Below, in pieces: positions 31,752 through 40,033 of a DNA stretch of 64,000 nucleotides; position 1 is the stretch's first letter; each line of letters opens with the position of its first letter. The position numbers were made by a program, and so were the translations under genes. The stretch comes from CAWHXG01 sp963833235 (lineage in GTDB: Bacteria > Pseudomonadota > Alphaproteobacteria > Rhodobacterales > Rhodobacteraceae): NCBI GenBank assembly GCA_963833235.1, contig CAWHXG010000001.1:620001-684000 (forward strand), read 5' to 3'. The notes beneath the pieces are model-generated. The model was not told the origin of the DNA, made no database searches, and saw only the letters and a list, made by a program, of their open reading frames with translations.

Positions 31752-34070
31752 ATGGCGGGTGCGAGCAAGGCCGGCGGTCGGGCCTGGACCCTGTCCGGTG
31801 CACTTCCCCCCCTGATCGCCGTCGGCCTCTTCGCCCTGTTCTGGCAGGCCCTGCCCATCGTGGCATCGGGCGGCACGCTGCGTCTGACACGCCCCTGGAT
31901 CCCCAGTCTCGGCGTGGAGCTCAGCTTTTTTATCGACGGCCTCAGCCTCATCTTCGCGCTTCTCATCACCGGGATCGGTGCGTTGGTGATGCTGTATTCC
32001 GCGCGGTACCTCGCCGGGCACGTCCATCAGGCGCGATTCTCCGTCTTTCTGACCAGCTTCATGCTCTCGATGCTTGGACTCGTGCTCGCCGACAACCTGC
32101 TAAGCCTCTTCGTGTTCTGGGAGCTCACGACGATCACCTCTTACCTGCTGATCGGATTCGGACACGAAAGCGCCACCTCCCGCCGTTCCGCCTTGCAGGC
32201 GCTGCTCGTCACGGCCACGGGCGGACTGGCGATGCTGGCCGGGTTCATCCTGATCGGCGGCGTCGCCGGCAGCTTCGAGTTGTCGGAGATCCGCGCCGGC
32301 GGCGACATCCTGCGCGAGCACGCGCTGTACCTTCCGATCCTGATCCTGATCCTCTGCGGCGCGTTCACCAAATCCGCGCAGGTGCCCTTCCACTTCTGGC
32401 TGCCCAACGCCATGGCCGCGCCTACCCCTGTCAGCGCCTATCTGCACTCCGCCACGATGGTCAAAGGCGGCGTCTACCTGCTGGCGCGGCTGCACCCGTC
32501 GCTCTCCGGCACCGATGTCTGGCTGTGGACCCTGACGATTTTCGGCGCCGCAACGGCGGTGTTCGCCAGCGTCCTGGCTTTGCGGCAGACCGACATCAAG
32601 CAAGCCCTGGCCTACACCACCCTGATGGCGCTTGGAACGCTGGTGCTGTTCCTCGCGGCGCCGTCGGGCTACGCGATCACCGCAATGGCCACCTTCCTCG
32701 TCGTGCATTCTCTCTACAAGGCGGCGCTGTTCCTGATGATCGGCTGCGTCGATTACAGAACCGGCACGCGCGACGTTACCCTGCTGGGCGGTCTCGCGCG
32801 GCGGATGCCCCTCACCGCCCTCGCGGCCGCGCTGGCGGCGCTGGCGATGGCGGGCGTCCCCCCCTTCCTCGGCTTCATCGCCAAGGAGCTGCTCTACAAG
32901 TCCGGCCTCGAATCCCCCGCCAGTGTCTGGCTGGTCACGGGCGCGATCTTCGCGGCAAGCGCACTGATGTTCGCGGTTGCCGCCATCGTCGCCTTCCGCC
33001 CGTTCTTCACAGGCCGCCACCGGTGCCCCGAACGCCACGTCCCGCAGCGCGAGGCCCCTTGGGAGATGCTGGCCGGCCCGCTCATCCTGTCCGCGCTCGG
33101 CCTCGCCTTCGGCCTGATGCCGGCCCTCGCGCAGACGGGTGCTGTCGCCCCCATCGTCGCGGCACTCACCGGCAGCCCCGCGAACGTCAAAGAGCTCTAC
33201 CTCTGGGGCGGGTTCAACCTCGCGCTTTATCTCAGCCTCGCCACCTTCGCGGCAGGCCTGCTGATCTATGCCGTCCACCCGCGCCTGCGGGACGGCCTCT
33301 CCGCCATGGCCGCCCGCCTGCCTAGCTTCGACGCCGGATGGGACAGCACGCTGGGCGGGCTGCGCGCCATCGCAGGCTGGCAGACGGGGCTGCTGCAATC
33401 TGGCGTGCTCGCCCGCTACAAGGCGATCGTCTTCACCACGCTGCTGGTCGGGCTCGCGGCGGCGTTCCTGCGCGGGGGTGTCGATCTCGCCTCGGTCTCC
33501 CTGCCGGATCTCCGCTTCAAGCATTACACCGTCTTCGCGCTCTGCCTCGCAGGCATCACGCTCGCCGTCTCCACCCGGTCGCGCATCGCCTCCATCGCGG
33601 GCGTCGGCGTGGTCGGCATCTCGGTGGCGCTGATCTTCATTCTCTACGGCGCGCCGGACGTGGCCATCACCCAGCTTCTGGTCGAAACTCTCGTGGTCGT
33701 CCTCTTCGCCGTCGCCGCGTTGCGCCTGCCGCTGCTGCCCCAACGAGAAGAGGCCGGCCGCCGCCTTGGCGATGCCGGCCTTTCGCTCGCCATCGGCGGC
33801 ATGGTCACGGTCCTGCTGCTGGCGGTCACCTCACAACCGCTCGACCGCCGCCTGACCACGTATTTTGAGGTGACCTCCTGGCCCGAGGCCTTCGGGCGCA
33901 ACATCGTCAACGTCATCCTCGTGGATTTCCGCGCGCTCGACACGTTCGGAGAGGTCGCGGTGGTGCTCGTCGCGGCCATCGCGGCCTTCGCCCTGCTCCG
34001 TCAGGGGCGCGCCGTCCCGCCGGCCCCAACCGATACGATGCCGCCGCCGCCCGAAGAGGCCACCCGATGA
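31752..34070 (+). CDS. mnhA: Mrp Na+/H+ antiporter subunit A
   Basis: 772 residues with about 20 membrane segments. This is the large subunit of the Mrp antiporter, related to NADH dehydrogenase NuoL. Characteristic blocks: LFVFWELTTITSYLLIGF (glutamate in a NuoL-like helix), KSAQVPFHFWLPNAMAAPTP, SAYLHSATMVKGGVYLLARL, and KQALAYTTLMALG. The C-terminal quarter (GIALIFILYGAPDVAITQLLV-like, residues about 630-700) is the MrpA extension found in all seven-gene operons. It is not fused to MnhB, unlike PhaAB of rhizobia. It starts the operon; the stop overlaps mnhB by four bases. Confidence 0.96.
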   Translation: MAGASKAGGRAWTLSGALPPLIAVGLFALFWQALPIVASGGTLRLTRPWIPSLGVELSFFIDGLSLIFALLITGIGALVMLYSARYLAGHVHQARFSVFLTSFMLSMLGLVLADNLLSLFVFWELTTITSYLLIGFGHESATSRRSALQALLVTATGGLAMLAGFILIGGVAGSFELSEIRAGGDILREHALYLPILILILCGAFTKSAQVPFHFWLPNAMAAPTPVSAYLHSATMVKGGVYLLARLHPSLSGTDVWLWTLTIFGAATAVFASVLALRQTDIKQALAYTTLMALGTLVLFLAAPSGYAITAMATFLVVHSLYKAALFLMIGCVDYRTGTRDVTLLGGLARRMPLTALAAALAALAMAGVPPFLGFIAKELLYKSGLESPASVWLVTGAIFAASALMFAVAAIVAFRPFFTGRHRCPERHVPQREAPWEMLAGPLILSALGLAFGLMPALAQTGAVAPIVAALTGSPANVKELYLWGGFNLALYLSLATFAAGLLIYAVHPRLRDGLSAMAARLPSFDAGWDSTLGGLRAIAGWQTGLLQSGVLARYKAIVFTTLLVGLAAAFLRGGVDLASVSLPDLRFKHYTVFALCLAGITLAVSTRSRIASIAGVGVVGISVALIFILYGAPDVAITQLLVETLVVVLFAVAALRLPLLPQREEAGRRLGDAGLSLAIGGMVTVLLLAVTSQPLDRRLTTYFEVTSWPEAFGRNIVNVILVDFRALDTFGEVAVVLVAAIAAFALLRQGRAVPPAPTDTMPPPPEEATR

Positions 34071-34486
34071 ACTCCCTCATCCTCATCGCCGGCAGCCGCG
34101 TGCTCGTGGCTTTGCTGCTGGTCTTCTCCGTCTTCATGCTCCTGCGCGGCCACAACGAGCCGGGGGGCGGCTTCATCGGCGGGCTGATCGCGGCAACGGG
34201 CTTCGTCCTCTACGCCATCGCCTGCGGCACCGCCCAGGCCCGCGCCGCCCTGCGCGTAACGCCCGAGACGCTCGCCATCACCGGGCTGGGCCTGGCCCTC
34301 GCCGCCGGCCTGATGGGCGGGCTCCTCGGCGACGATCTCTTCACCGGCCAATGGCTGTTCCTCGGCCCCACGGCCACCGAGAAGGACCTGCCAATCTCGT
34401 CGATCCTGGTCTTCGATATCGGCGTCTATCTTGTGGTCATGGGCGCGATCCTCACCCTCGTCTTCGCGCTGGAGGAAGACGTCTGA
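34067..34486 (+). CDS. mnhB: Mrp antiporter subunit B
   Basis: 139 residues with four membrane helices. The MnhB marker LLRGHNEPGGGFIGGLIAAT lies near the N-terminus, and ISSILVFDIGVYLVVMG near the end. It assembles with the other Mrp subunits in the inner membrane, where the complex expels Na+ in exchange for protons and helps salt and alkaline tolerance. It overlaps mnhA by four bases and mnhC by one (TGATG). Confidence 0.94.
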   Translation: MNSLILIAGSRVLVALLLVFSVFMLLRGHNEPGGGFIGGLIAATGFVLYAIACGTAQARAALRVTPETLAITGLGLALAAGLMGGLLGDDLFTGQWLFLGPTATEKDLPISSILVFDIGVYLVVMGAILTLVFALEEDV

Positions 34487-34863
34487 TGGAGCCGCTCCTG
34501 TCCGTCCTCGTCGGCCTGCTCGTCGCCGCCTCGATCTACCTGATCCTCGACCGCAACCTCCTGCGCTATCTCTTCGGGCTGATCCTGCTCTCGAACGCCG
34601 CCAACCTCACCATCTTCACCGGCGGGCGGCTGACCTCCGGCGCGCCGCCGCTGATCCCCGAGGGCGCCGACGCGCCGGTCGGCGTGGTCGCCAACGCCCT
34701 GCCGCAGGCGCTGGTCCTCACGGCAATCGTCATCGGCTTCGGCCTCTTCGCCTTCGCCCTCGTTCTGACGCTGCGCGCCTACGCCACCATGGGCACCCTG
34801 CAGACCGACGACATGCGCCTGGCCGAACCCCGCAAGCCCGACGCCGCCGGCCCCAAGGCATGA
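34486..34863 (+). CDS. mnhC: Mrp antiporter subunit C
   Basis: 125 residues of the NuoK-like MnhC family, three membrane helices. Markers are LVAASIYLILDRNLLRYLFG, LLSNAANLTIFTGG and ANALPQALVLTAIVIGFG. The start at 34486 is fixed by the TGATG junction with mnhB. A hydrophilic tail follows the last helix (residues about 100-125). Confidence 0.95.
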   Translation: MEPLLSVLVGLLVAASIYLILDRNLLRYLFGLILLSNAANLTIFTGGRLTSGAPPLIPEGADAPVGVVANALPQALVLTAIVIGFGLFAFALVLTLRAYATMGTLQTDDMRLAEPRKPDAAGPKA

Positions 34864-36356
34864 GCTGGAGCCTTGCCCTGCCGCTGGTGGTGCCCTTCGC
34901 CACCGCCATCCTCGCGTTCCTCGCGCGAGGCTCCAACTCCGGGCGCTGGATCTCGCTGGCGGGATCCCTCATCGGGCTCTGGGCCGCGCTAGCGCTCTTC
35001 GTGGCGGTGCTGGGCGATGGCGTGGTCGTGGGGCAGATGGGCGGCTGGCCCGCGCCCTTCGGCATCACGCTGGTGGCCGATCTGCTGTCGGCCATCATGG
35101 TGCTTTTGACCGCCATCACCGCCGTGATCGTCGCCACCTACGCGCTGGCCGACATCGGCGAAGGCGACGGAAGCATGGGCTACCACACGCTCTTCCAGAT
35201 CCTCATCGGCGGCGTCACCGGCGCGTTCCTCACGGGCGACCTATTCAACCTCTACGTCTGGTTCGAGGTGATGCTCATCGCCTCTTTCGGGCTTCTGGTG
35301 ATGGGCGGGCGACCGGAGCAGATCGACGGCGCGGTCAAGTATGTCACCCTCAACCTCATCTCGACCGTCCTCTTCCTCACCGGCATCGGGCTGCTCTACG
35401 GCACCACCGGCACCCTCAACATGGCCGATCTCGCGCGGGCCGTGGCCGAACGCCCGGACGACGGGATCTTCACCGTCATCGCCATGCTCTTCATGATCGC
35501 CTTCGGGGTGAAGGCGGCGGTCTTCCCGCTCTTCTTCTGGCTGCCGGCCTCCTACCACACGCCGGCCTATTCGGTGACGGCGGTATTCGCCGGGCTCCTC
35601 ACCAAGGTGGGGCTCTATGCCCTGGTGCGGATGTTCACGTTGGTCTTCGTGCTCGACACCGGCTTCACCCACACGATCTTCCTGTGGATCGCGGCGATTA
35701 CCATGGTCGTGGGTGTGCTAGGCGCCGCCGCGCAAAGCGATTTCCGCAAGATCCTCGCCTTCCACAGCGTCAGCCAGATCGGCTACATGCTGCTCGGCCT
35801 CGCGCTGATGACGCCGCTGGGGCTGGCGGGGACGGTCTTCTTCCTGGTCCACCACAACATCGTCAAGGCGAACCTCTTCCTGGTCGCCGGCGTCTCGGAG
35901 CGGCTGACGGGATCGGGCAACCTCTATGCTATCGGCGGGCTCTACAAGGCCTCGCCCGTGCTCGCAGCGTTCTTTTTGGTCTCGGCATTCTCGCTGGCCG
36001 GCTTCCCGCCGCTGGCCGGCTTCTGGGCGAAGTACCTGCTGGTCAAGGCCAGCCTCGAACTTGAACTCTGGGTCGTCGCCGGCGTGGCGCTCGGCACCGG
36101 GCTGCTCACGATCTTCTCGATGACCAAGATCTGGGGCGAGGCATTCTGGCGCCCGCATCCCGGCGGCGACGTCCCATCGCTTGCGTCGCTCGGAGGGGCG
36201 CGGCTGCCGCTGCTGCTGCCCATCGGGATCTTCACGATCATGACCCTCTGGCTCGGCCTTGCCCCGCAGGCCTTCCTCACGGTGGCCGAGCGCGCCGCGG
36301 TGCAGCTTCTGGCGCCCGGCCCCTATATCGCCGCAGTGCTCGGAGGCGGATCGTGA
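34860..36356 (+). CDS. mnhD: Mrp antiporter subunit D
   Basis: 498 residues, about 14 membrane helices, related to NuoM/NuoN. Blocks: FNLYVWFEVMLIASFGLLVM (conserved glutamate), FGVKAAVFPLFFWLPASYHT (conserved lysine), HSVSQIGYMLLGLAL and VHHNIVKANLFLVAGV. With MnhA it forms the ion-translocating core. The start ATG 34860 overlaps the mnhC stop by four bases; the stop overlaps mnhE by four. Confidence 0.96.
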   Translation: MSWSLALPLVVPFATAILAFLARGSNSGRWISLAGSLIGLWAALALFVAVLGDGVVVGQMGGWPAPFGITLVADLLSAIMVLLTAITAVIVATYALADIGEGDGSMGYHTLFQILIGGVTGAFLTGDLFNLYVWFEVMLIASFGLLVMGGRPEQIDGAVKYVTLNLISTVLFLTGIGLLYGTTGTLNMADLARAVAERPDDGIFTVIAMLFMIAFGVKAAVFPLFFWLPASYHTPAYSVTAVFAGLLTKVGLYALVRMFTLVFVLDTGFTHTIFLWIAAITMVVGVLGAAAQSDFRKILAFHSVSQIGYMLLGLALMTPLGLAGTVFFLVHHNIVKANLFLVAGVSERLTGSGNLYAIGGLYKASPVLAAFFLVSAFSLAGFPPLAGFWAKYLLVKASLELELWVVAGVALGTGLLTIFSMTKIWGEAFWRPHPGGDVPSLASLGGARLPLLLPIGIFTIMTLWLGLAPQAFLTVAERAAVQLLAPGPYIAAVLGGGS

Positions 36357-36832
36357 CCCTTTTCCCGCTCAACGTCGTGCTCGCGCTGGCCTGGGCGGCG
36401 CTGATGACCTCGTTCTCGTTCGTCACCCTGGTCACCGGCTACTTGATCGGCTTCGCGGCGCTCTGGATGGCGCAGCCGCTCTACAATCGGCCCTCGCCCT
36501 ACTTCCTGCGCTCCGTGCGGGTGGTCAGGCTGATCCTCTTCTTCGTCTACGAACTCGTCGTTTCCAGCCTGCAGGTCGCGTGGGACGTGCTGACCCCGGC
36601 CGACCGCTCGACCCCCGCCATCGTCGCGATGCCGCTCGATGCGCGATCGGATACCGAGATCCTGCTGGTGACCAATCTCATCTCCCTGACGCCCGGCACC
36701 CTCAGCCTCGACATTTCGCCGGATCGGCGCACCCTCTACGTGCATGCGATGTTCGGCGCCGATCCCGAGCGGCTGGTGCAGGATCTGAAGAACGGGATGG
36801 AGCGGATGGTGCTGGAGGTTTTCGCGGAATGA
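36353..36832 (+). CDS. mnhE: Mrp antiporter subunit E
   Basis: 159 residues starting with GTG. Two or three N-terminal membrane helices are followed by a cytoplasmic domain with the family blocks VLTPADRSTPAIVAMPLD and TNLISLTPGTLSLDIS, then LYVHAMFGADPERLV. The start is set by a GTGA overlap with mnhD. Length is normal. Confidence 0.95.
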   Translation: MTLFPLNVVLALAWAALMTSFSFVTLVTGYLIGFAALWMAQPLYNRPSPYFLRSVRVVRLILFFVYELVVSSLQVAWDVLTPADRSTPAIVAMPLDARSDTEILLVTNLISLTPGTLSLDISPDRRTLYVHAMFGADPERLVQDLKNGMERMVLEVFAE

Positions 36833-37356
36833 TCGACGGATCCGGCTTTCTCGCCGTTTCGGTGGAAGTGGCGTTCGTCCTTGTGATGGCGTCCATCGTG
36901 CTTGGCTTCTTCCGCCTGGCCCGCGGCCCCTCGCTGGCCGATCGGGTCGTGGCGATCGACATGATGACCGTGTCTATCGTCGCGTTCTGTGCGCTGTTCG
37001 CCATCTGGGTAGACGACGCGACCTTCCTCGATGTCGCCATCGTTCTGGCCCTCGTCGGATTTCTCTCGACGGTAGCGCTCGCTCGCTTCGCAGAGAGGCG
37101 GGTGGTGGACGAAGATCGGGATCCCACCGAAGAGCTGGGCAGCTGGCAGGATCTGGCGAGCAACCGTGGACCCGAGGCGCTGGATGGTCCGGGCCCGGTG
37201 CATTCCGCCGTCGGCATCGCGGAGCAGGTGCGCCCATCGGCCAGGCCGGCAATGCCACAGGCGGGCAAGCGCGGTGTGATGCTCCCGGAGCTACCGCTTC
37301 AGGCGGCCGGGCCGGCCCCCTCGGCCCCGGGCCCGGAGGAAGACCGCAATGGGTGA
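36829..37356 (+). CDS. mnhF: Mrp antiporter subunit F with long C-terminal tail
   Basis: 175 residues. The first 90 are a normal MnhF: three helices with RLARGPSLADRVVAIDMMTV, the block that marks the family, and ATFLDVAIVLALVGFLSTVA. The remaining about 85 residues (starting near RRVVDEDRDP) are hydrophilic and rich in Pro, Gly and Glu, without a recognised fold. Most MnhF proteins stop near 90 residues. The tail has no stop in its frame and overlaps the mnhG start by eight bases, so it looks real rather than a missed stop. Confidence 0.9.
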   Translation: MIDGSGFLAVSVEVAFVLVMASIVLGFFRLARGPSLADRVVAIDMMTVSIVAFCALFAIWVDDATFLDVAIVLALVGFLSTVALARFAERRVVDEDRDPTEELGSWQDLASNRGPEALDGPGPVHSAVGIAEQVRPSARPAMPQAGKRGVMLPELPLQAAGPAPSAPGPEEDRNG

Positions 37357-37651
37357 CATCCTCGCGGGCATCTGCGTTCTCCTCGGCGGGGTTTTCGCCG
37401 TCATCTCCGGTCTAGGGCTGGTCCGGATGCAGGACGTCCTGATGCGGATGCATGCCTCGACGAAGGCGGGAACGCTTGGGTCGGCGCTCGCCATGGCCGG
37501 CGCGGCCCTGCACTTCTGGGACAGCGGCGTAACGGTGCGAAGCATCGCGACCGTCGTGTTTCTGATGCTCACGGCCCCCATCGCCGCCCACATGATCGGC
37601 CGGGCCGCCTTCCGCCTGCAGAAACGGCCTGGACGGGATCCCATGGATTGA
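37349..37651 (+). CDS. mnhG: Mrp antiporter subunit G
   Basis: 100 residues, three helices. Markers are GLGLVRMQDVLMRMHASTKA and GTLGSALAMAGAALHF, typical of MnhG. It ends the operon mnhABCDEFG, all in one direction with overlaps at most junctions. No terminator was found before the convergent flagellar genes. Confidence 0.95.
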   Translation: MGDILAGICVLLGGVFAVISGLGLVRMQDVLMRMHASTKAGTLGSALAMAGAALHFWDSGVTVRSIATVVFLMLTAPIAAHMIGRAAFRLQKRPGRDPMD

Positions 37652-37806
37652 CGGCGACAGACCGTGCGGGGGCGCTCCCTCCAACTTGTTCAGGCGACCG
37701 CAATGGACGTGAGCGTTCGCACGACTTCCAGCGTTCGCAGCGTCGCCGGGCAATCGACAGGCGACGAGACGACTAAAAGGGTTAGAGGCGCATCTGTCGA
37801 ACCCGT

Positions 37807-37917
37807 TCATGCGACCTCCGAAGGCACCACGCCCAGTTCCCGGGAATCTTCGCCAGGCAGCGCCTTGAACCTCGCTCCGGCCCGGGGCTCGATGACGGGC
37901 CCGGCGATGTCGATCAC
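37807..37917 (-). CDS. Possible 36-residue protein coupled to flgI
   Basis: A GTG start overlaps the flgI stop as GTGA, and 36 codons follow (beginning VIDIAGPVIEPRAGARFKAL). The stop is itself part of ATGA, but the next frame runs into mnhG on the other strand. Composition is plausible for protein, yet no ribosome site or family is clear. It could be the broken N-terminus of a gene that once followed flgI. Confidence 0.25.
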   Translation of the reverse strand: MIDIAGPVIEPRAGARFKALPGEDSRELGVVPSEVA

Positions 37918-39023
37918 CGTACCAGGAATTCCGCGTGCAGGGCACCGGCCGCCTTGATGCTCTTGAGGATGTCGATCATGTCCCGCGGCGAGACCCCCAG
38001 AGCATTCAGGCCGGCAATGACCTCAGAGAGGTTGGTGCCGTCCGGTACCTCCGCCAGTCCCGTCCCGGCCTCCTCCTCGATCTCGGCACGGGTGCGGGGC
38101 ACCACCACAGTCTGTCCCGGCGCGAACGGGTTCGGCTGGGCGACCAGCGGCTGTTCCTGAACCCGCAGGGTCAGACCACCCTGAGAGACGGCGACCCGCG
38201 AGATCCGCACATCGGCCCCCATCACGATCGTCCCCGAGCGCTGATCCACGACAACTCGCGCCCGGCTTTGCGGCTCCACCGTCAGGTTCTCGATCTGTGC
38301 GATCGTCCGCGCCGGAGAGCCGGAGCCCGTACGCAGGATGTTGAGCCGGACCGTTCCGCTATCGAGCGCTTCGGCCACCTGCGCCGAGAAGCGCCGATTG
38401 ATCACCGTCTCCACCAGCAGTGCCGTGGTGAAATCGGGCGTGCGCAACGCCAGGCGCAGGGTGTCGAGCTGCGAGAAGTCGAAATCGATCTCGCGCTCCA
38501 CCCGGGCGCCCGCCGGGATAACCCCGGCAGTGGGAACCCCCTGCACCACGGTCGCGCCATCGCCTTCGGCCGCGGCGCCGCCGGCGATAATTGTGCCCTG
38601 GCCGACCGCGTAGATCTGCCCGTCCGCCGCGTTCAACGGGGTCATGATGAGCGTTCCGCCCAGCAGACTGCTTGCGTCCCCGATCGCCGAGACTGTCACA
38701 TCGATCTGGCCGCCGACGCGGGCGAAGGGCGGCAGGGTCGCGGTCACGAATACGGCCGCCACGTTCTTCGGACGGAATTGCTCGCCGGCCACGTTGATGC
38801 CCAGCCGCTCCAGGATGTTCGACATGATCTCCTCGGTGAAGGGCGCGTTGCGCAACCCGTCCCCGGTGCCGTTGAGGCCAACGACCAGACCGTAGCCGAT
38901 CAGGTCGTTTCCCCGCACGCCGTCGAATTCCACCAGATCCTTCAACCGGATCTCGCTCGCCGCCGCTGGACCCACGCCCAGAAAAGCCAGCGCCGTGGCC
39001 AGGATCGCCGCGAAGGCCCTCAA
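37914..39023 (-). CDS. flgI: Flagellar P-ring protein FlgI
   Basis: 369 residues with a Sec signal peptide (AAILATALAFLGVGPAAA). FlgI forms the ring in the peptidoglycan layer around the flagellar rod. Visible blocks: RLKDLVEFDGVRGNDLIGYG, LVVGLNGTGDGLRNAPFTEE, RVGGQIDVTVSAIGDASSLLGG, and at the C-terminus LNALGVSPRDMIDILKSIKA followed by GALHAE. Its start overlaps the flgL stop as ATGA. No flgH or flgA is in the window. Confidence 0.96.
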   Translation of the reverse strand: MRAFAAILATALAFLGVGPAAASEIRLKDLVEFDGVRGNDLIGYGLVVGLNGTGDGLRNAPFTEEIMSNILERLGINVAGEQFRPKNVAAVFVTATLPPFARVGGQIDVTVSAIGDASSLLGGTLIMTPLNAADGQIYAVGQGTIIAGGAAAEGDGATVVQGVPTAGVIPAGARVEREIDFDFSQLDTLRLALRTPDFTTALLVETVINRRFSAQVAEALDSGTVRLNILRTGSGSPARTIAQIENLTVEPQSRARVVVDQRSGTIVMGADVRISRVAVSQGGLTLRVQEQPLVAQPNPFAPGQTVVVPRTRAEIEEEAGTGLAEVPDGTNLSEVIAGLNALGVSPRDMIDILKSIKAAGALHAEFLVR

Positions 39024-40030
39024 CGCAGGTACTCCGCAAGGCTCAGCCGCGACATCCGGCTCGTGGCGGCATAGAATAGTTCCAGCCGCGCGCGCACGTC
39101 TTCCAGTCGCGTGGCCGTCTCAAAGGGGTCCGCGCCGTTGAGATCGTTCCGCGCGATCTGCAGCCCCGACATCTCGGTCGAATTCCGGGTCATTGCCATA
39201 TCGATGCGCTCCTCGGTAACGCCGACAGCGGCCCGCAGATCGACGAGCCGATCGTTCGATTTCATAAGAGCGTTGCCGGCGAGGCCAAGAAGCTCCGCCT
39301 TCTGATCGGGGTCGCCGGCCAGCGCGCCATCGGCCAGAACCGCCGCGGCGGCGAGGCCCGCCAGGGTCTCCCGCAGGGTCGGATCGGCGGCCGTGACCGT
39401 CAGCTGAACATCGTCGCCCTGGCCGATATCGAAGGGCGACATGGGATCGACAGCGCCTGTATACCCTGCGGTGTCGAAACCACCGCCCGGCGCGAACCAA
39501 GCCTCGATGCGTGCCCACGCCCCCGTGGCGGTCGTTTCGCCTGCAAGGTCCGCCTGAAGGGCTACAACCATCGCCTCGGGCGATGTCACCGCACTCGATT
39601 GCGTCGCAGCCCCGGCAAAGAGCGTCCGGTCGAAGGCTCGGGTGTTCAATGCCGACGCCGCCGATGCGAAAGCATTCCCGCCGGAGGTGATCGCCGATCT
39701 CAGCACTTGTGCGCCGCCCACCCCCGTGCTCGCCTCGGCGAACTGCACGGCGCTGCGCTCAGAGGCACCGGCCACCAGATCCAATGCCAGTTGCTGCGCG
39801 CCGGCCAAACCTGCCGCTTCCGTGGCCGTTCGGTTGTGGGCTGCCAAACGGGTGAGGGATGATTCGATGCCCGAGATCACGGTCACGTCGCCGCCCTGGC
39901 CCCGCCCCGCATCCCGCCTGACCCCCGAGGCGAGCTCCGTCTGGAGGAACTCGCCTTCGGTCCTCAGCGCGGTGTTCCGCAGGCTGGTCTGAAAGATGCG
40001 GGCCATATCGCCGCTGGTTGCAATCAACAT
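39020..40030 (-). CDS. flgL: Hook-associated protein FlgL
   Basis: 336 residues. FlgL joins hook and filament. The N-terminal helix (MARIFQTSLRNTALRTEGEF) and the C-terminal helix (LARLELFYAATSRMSRLSLA region) resemble the flagellin-like D0/D1 ends, while the middle is variable. It lies directly after flgK with three bases between and before flgI with overlap, the usual Rhodobacterales order. Family assignment relies partly on this context. Confidence 0.85.
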   Translation of the reverse strand: MLIATSGDMARIFQTSLRNTALRTEGEFLQTELASGVRRDAGRGQGGDVTVISGIESSLTRLAAHNRTATEAAGLAGAQQLALDLVAGASERSAVQFAEASTGVGGAQVLRSAITSGGNAFASAASALNTRAFDRTLFAGAATQSSAVTSPEAMVVALQADLAGETTATGAWARIEAWFAPGGGFDTAGYTGAVDPMSPFDIGQGDDVQLTVTAADPTLRETLAGLAAAAVLADGALAGDPDQKAELLGLAGNALMKSNDRLVDLRAAVGVTEERIDMAMTRNSTEMSGLQIARNDLNGADPFETATRLEDVRARLELFYAATSRMSRLSLAEYLR

Positions 40031-40033
40031 GGT

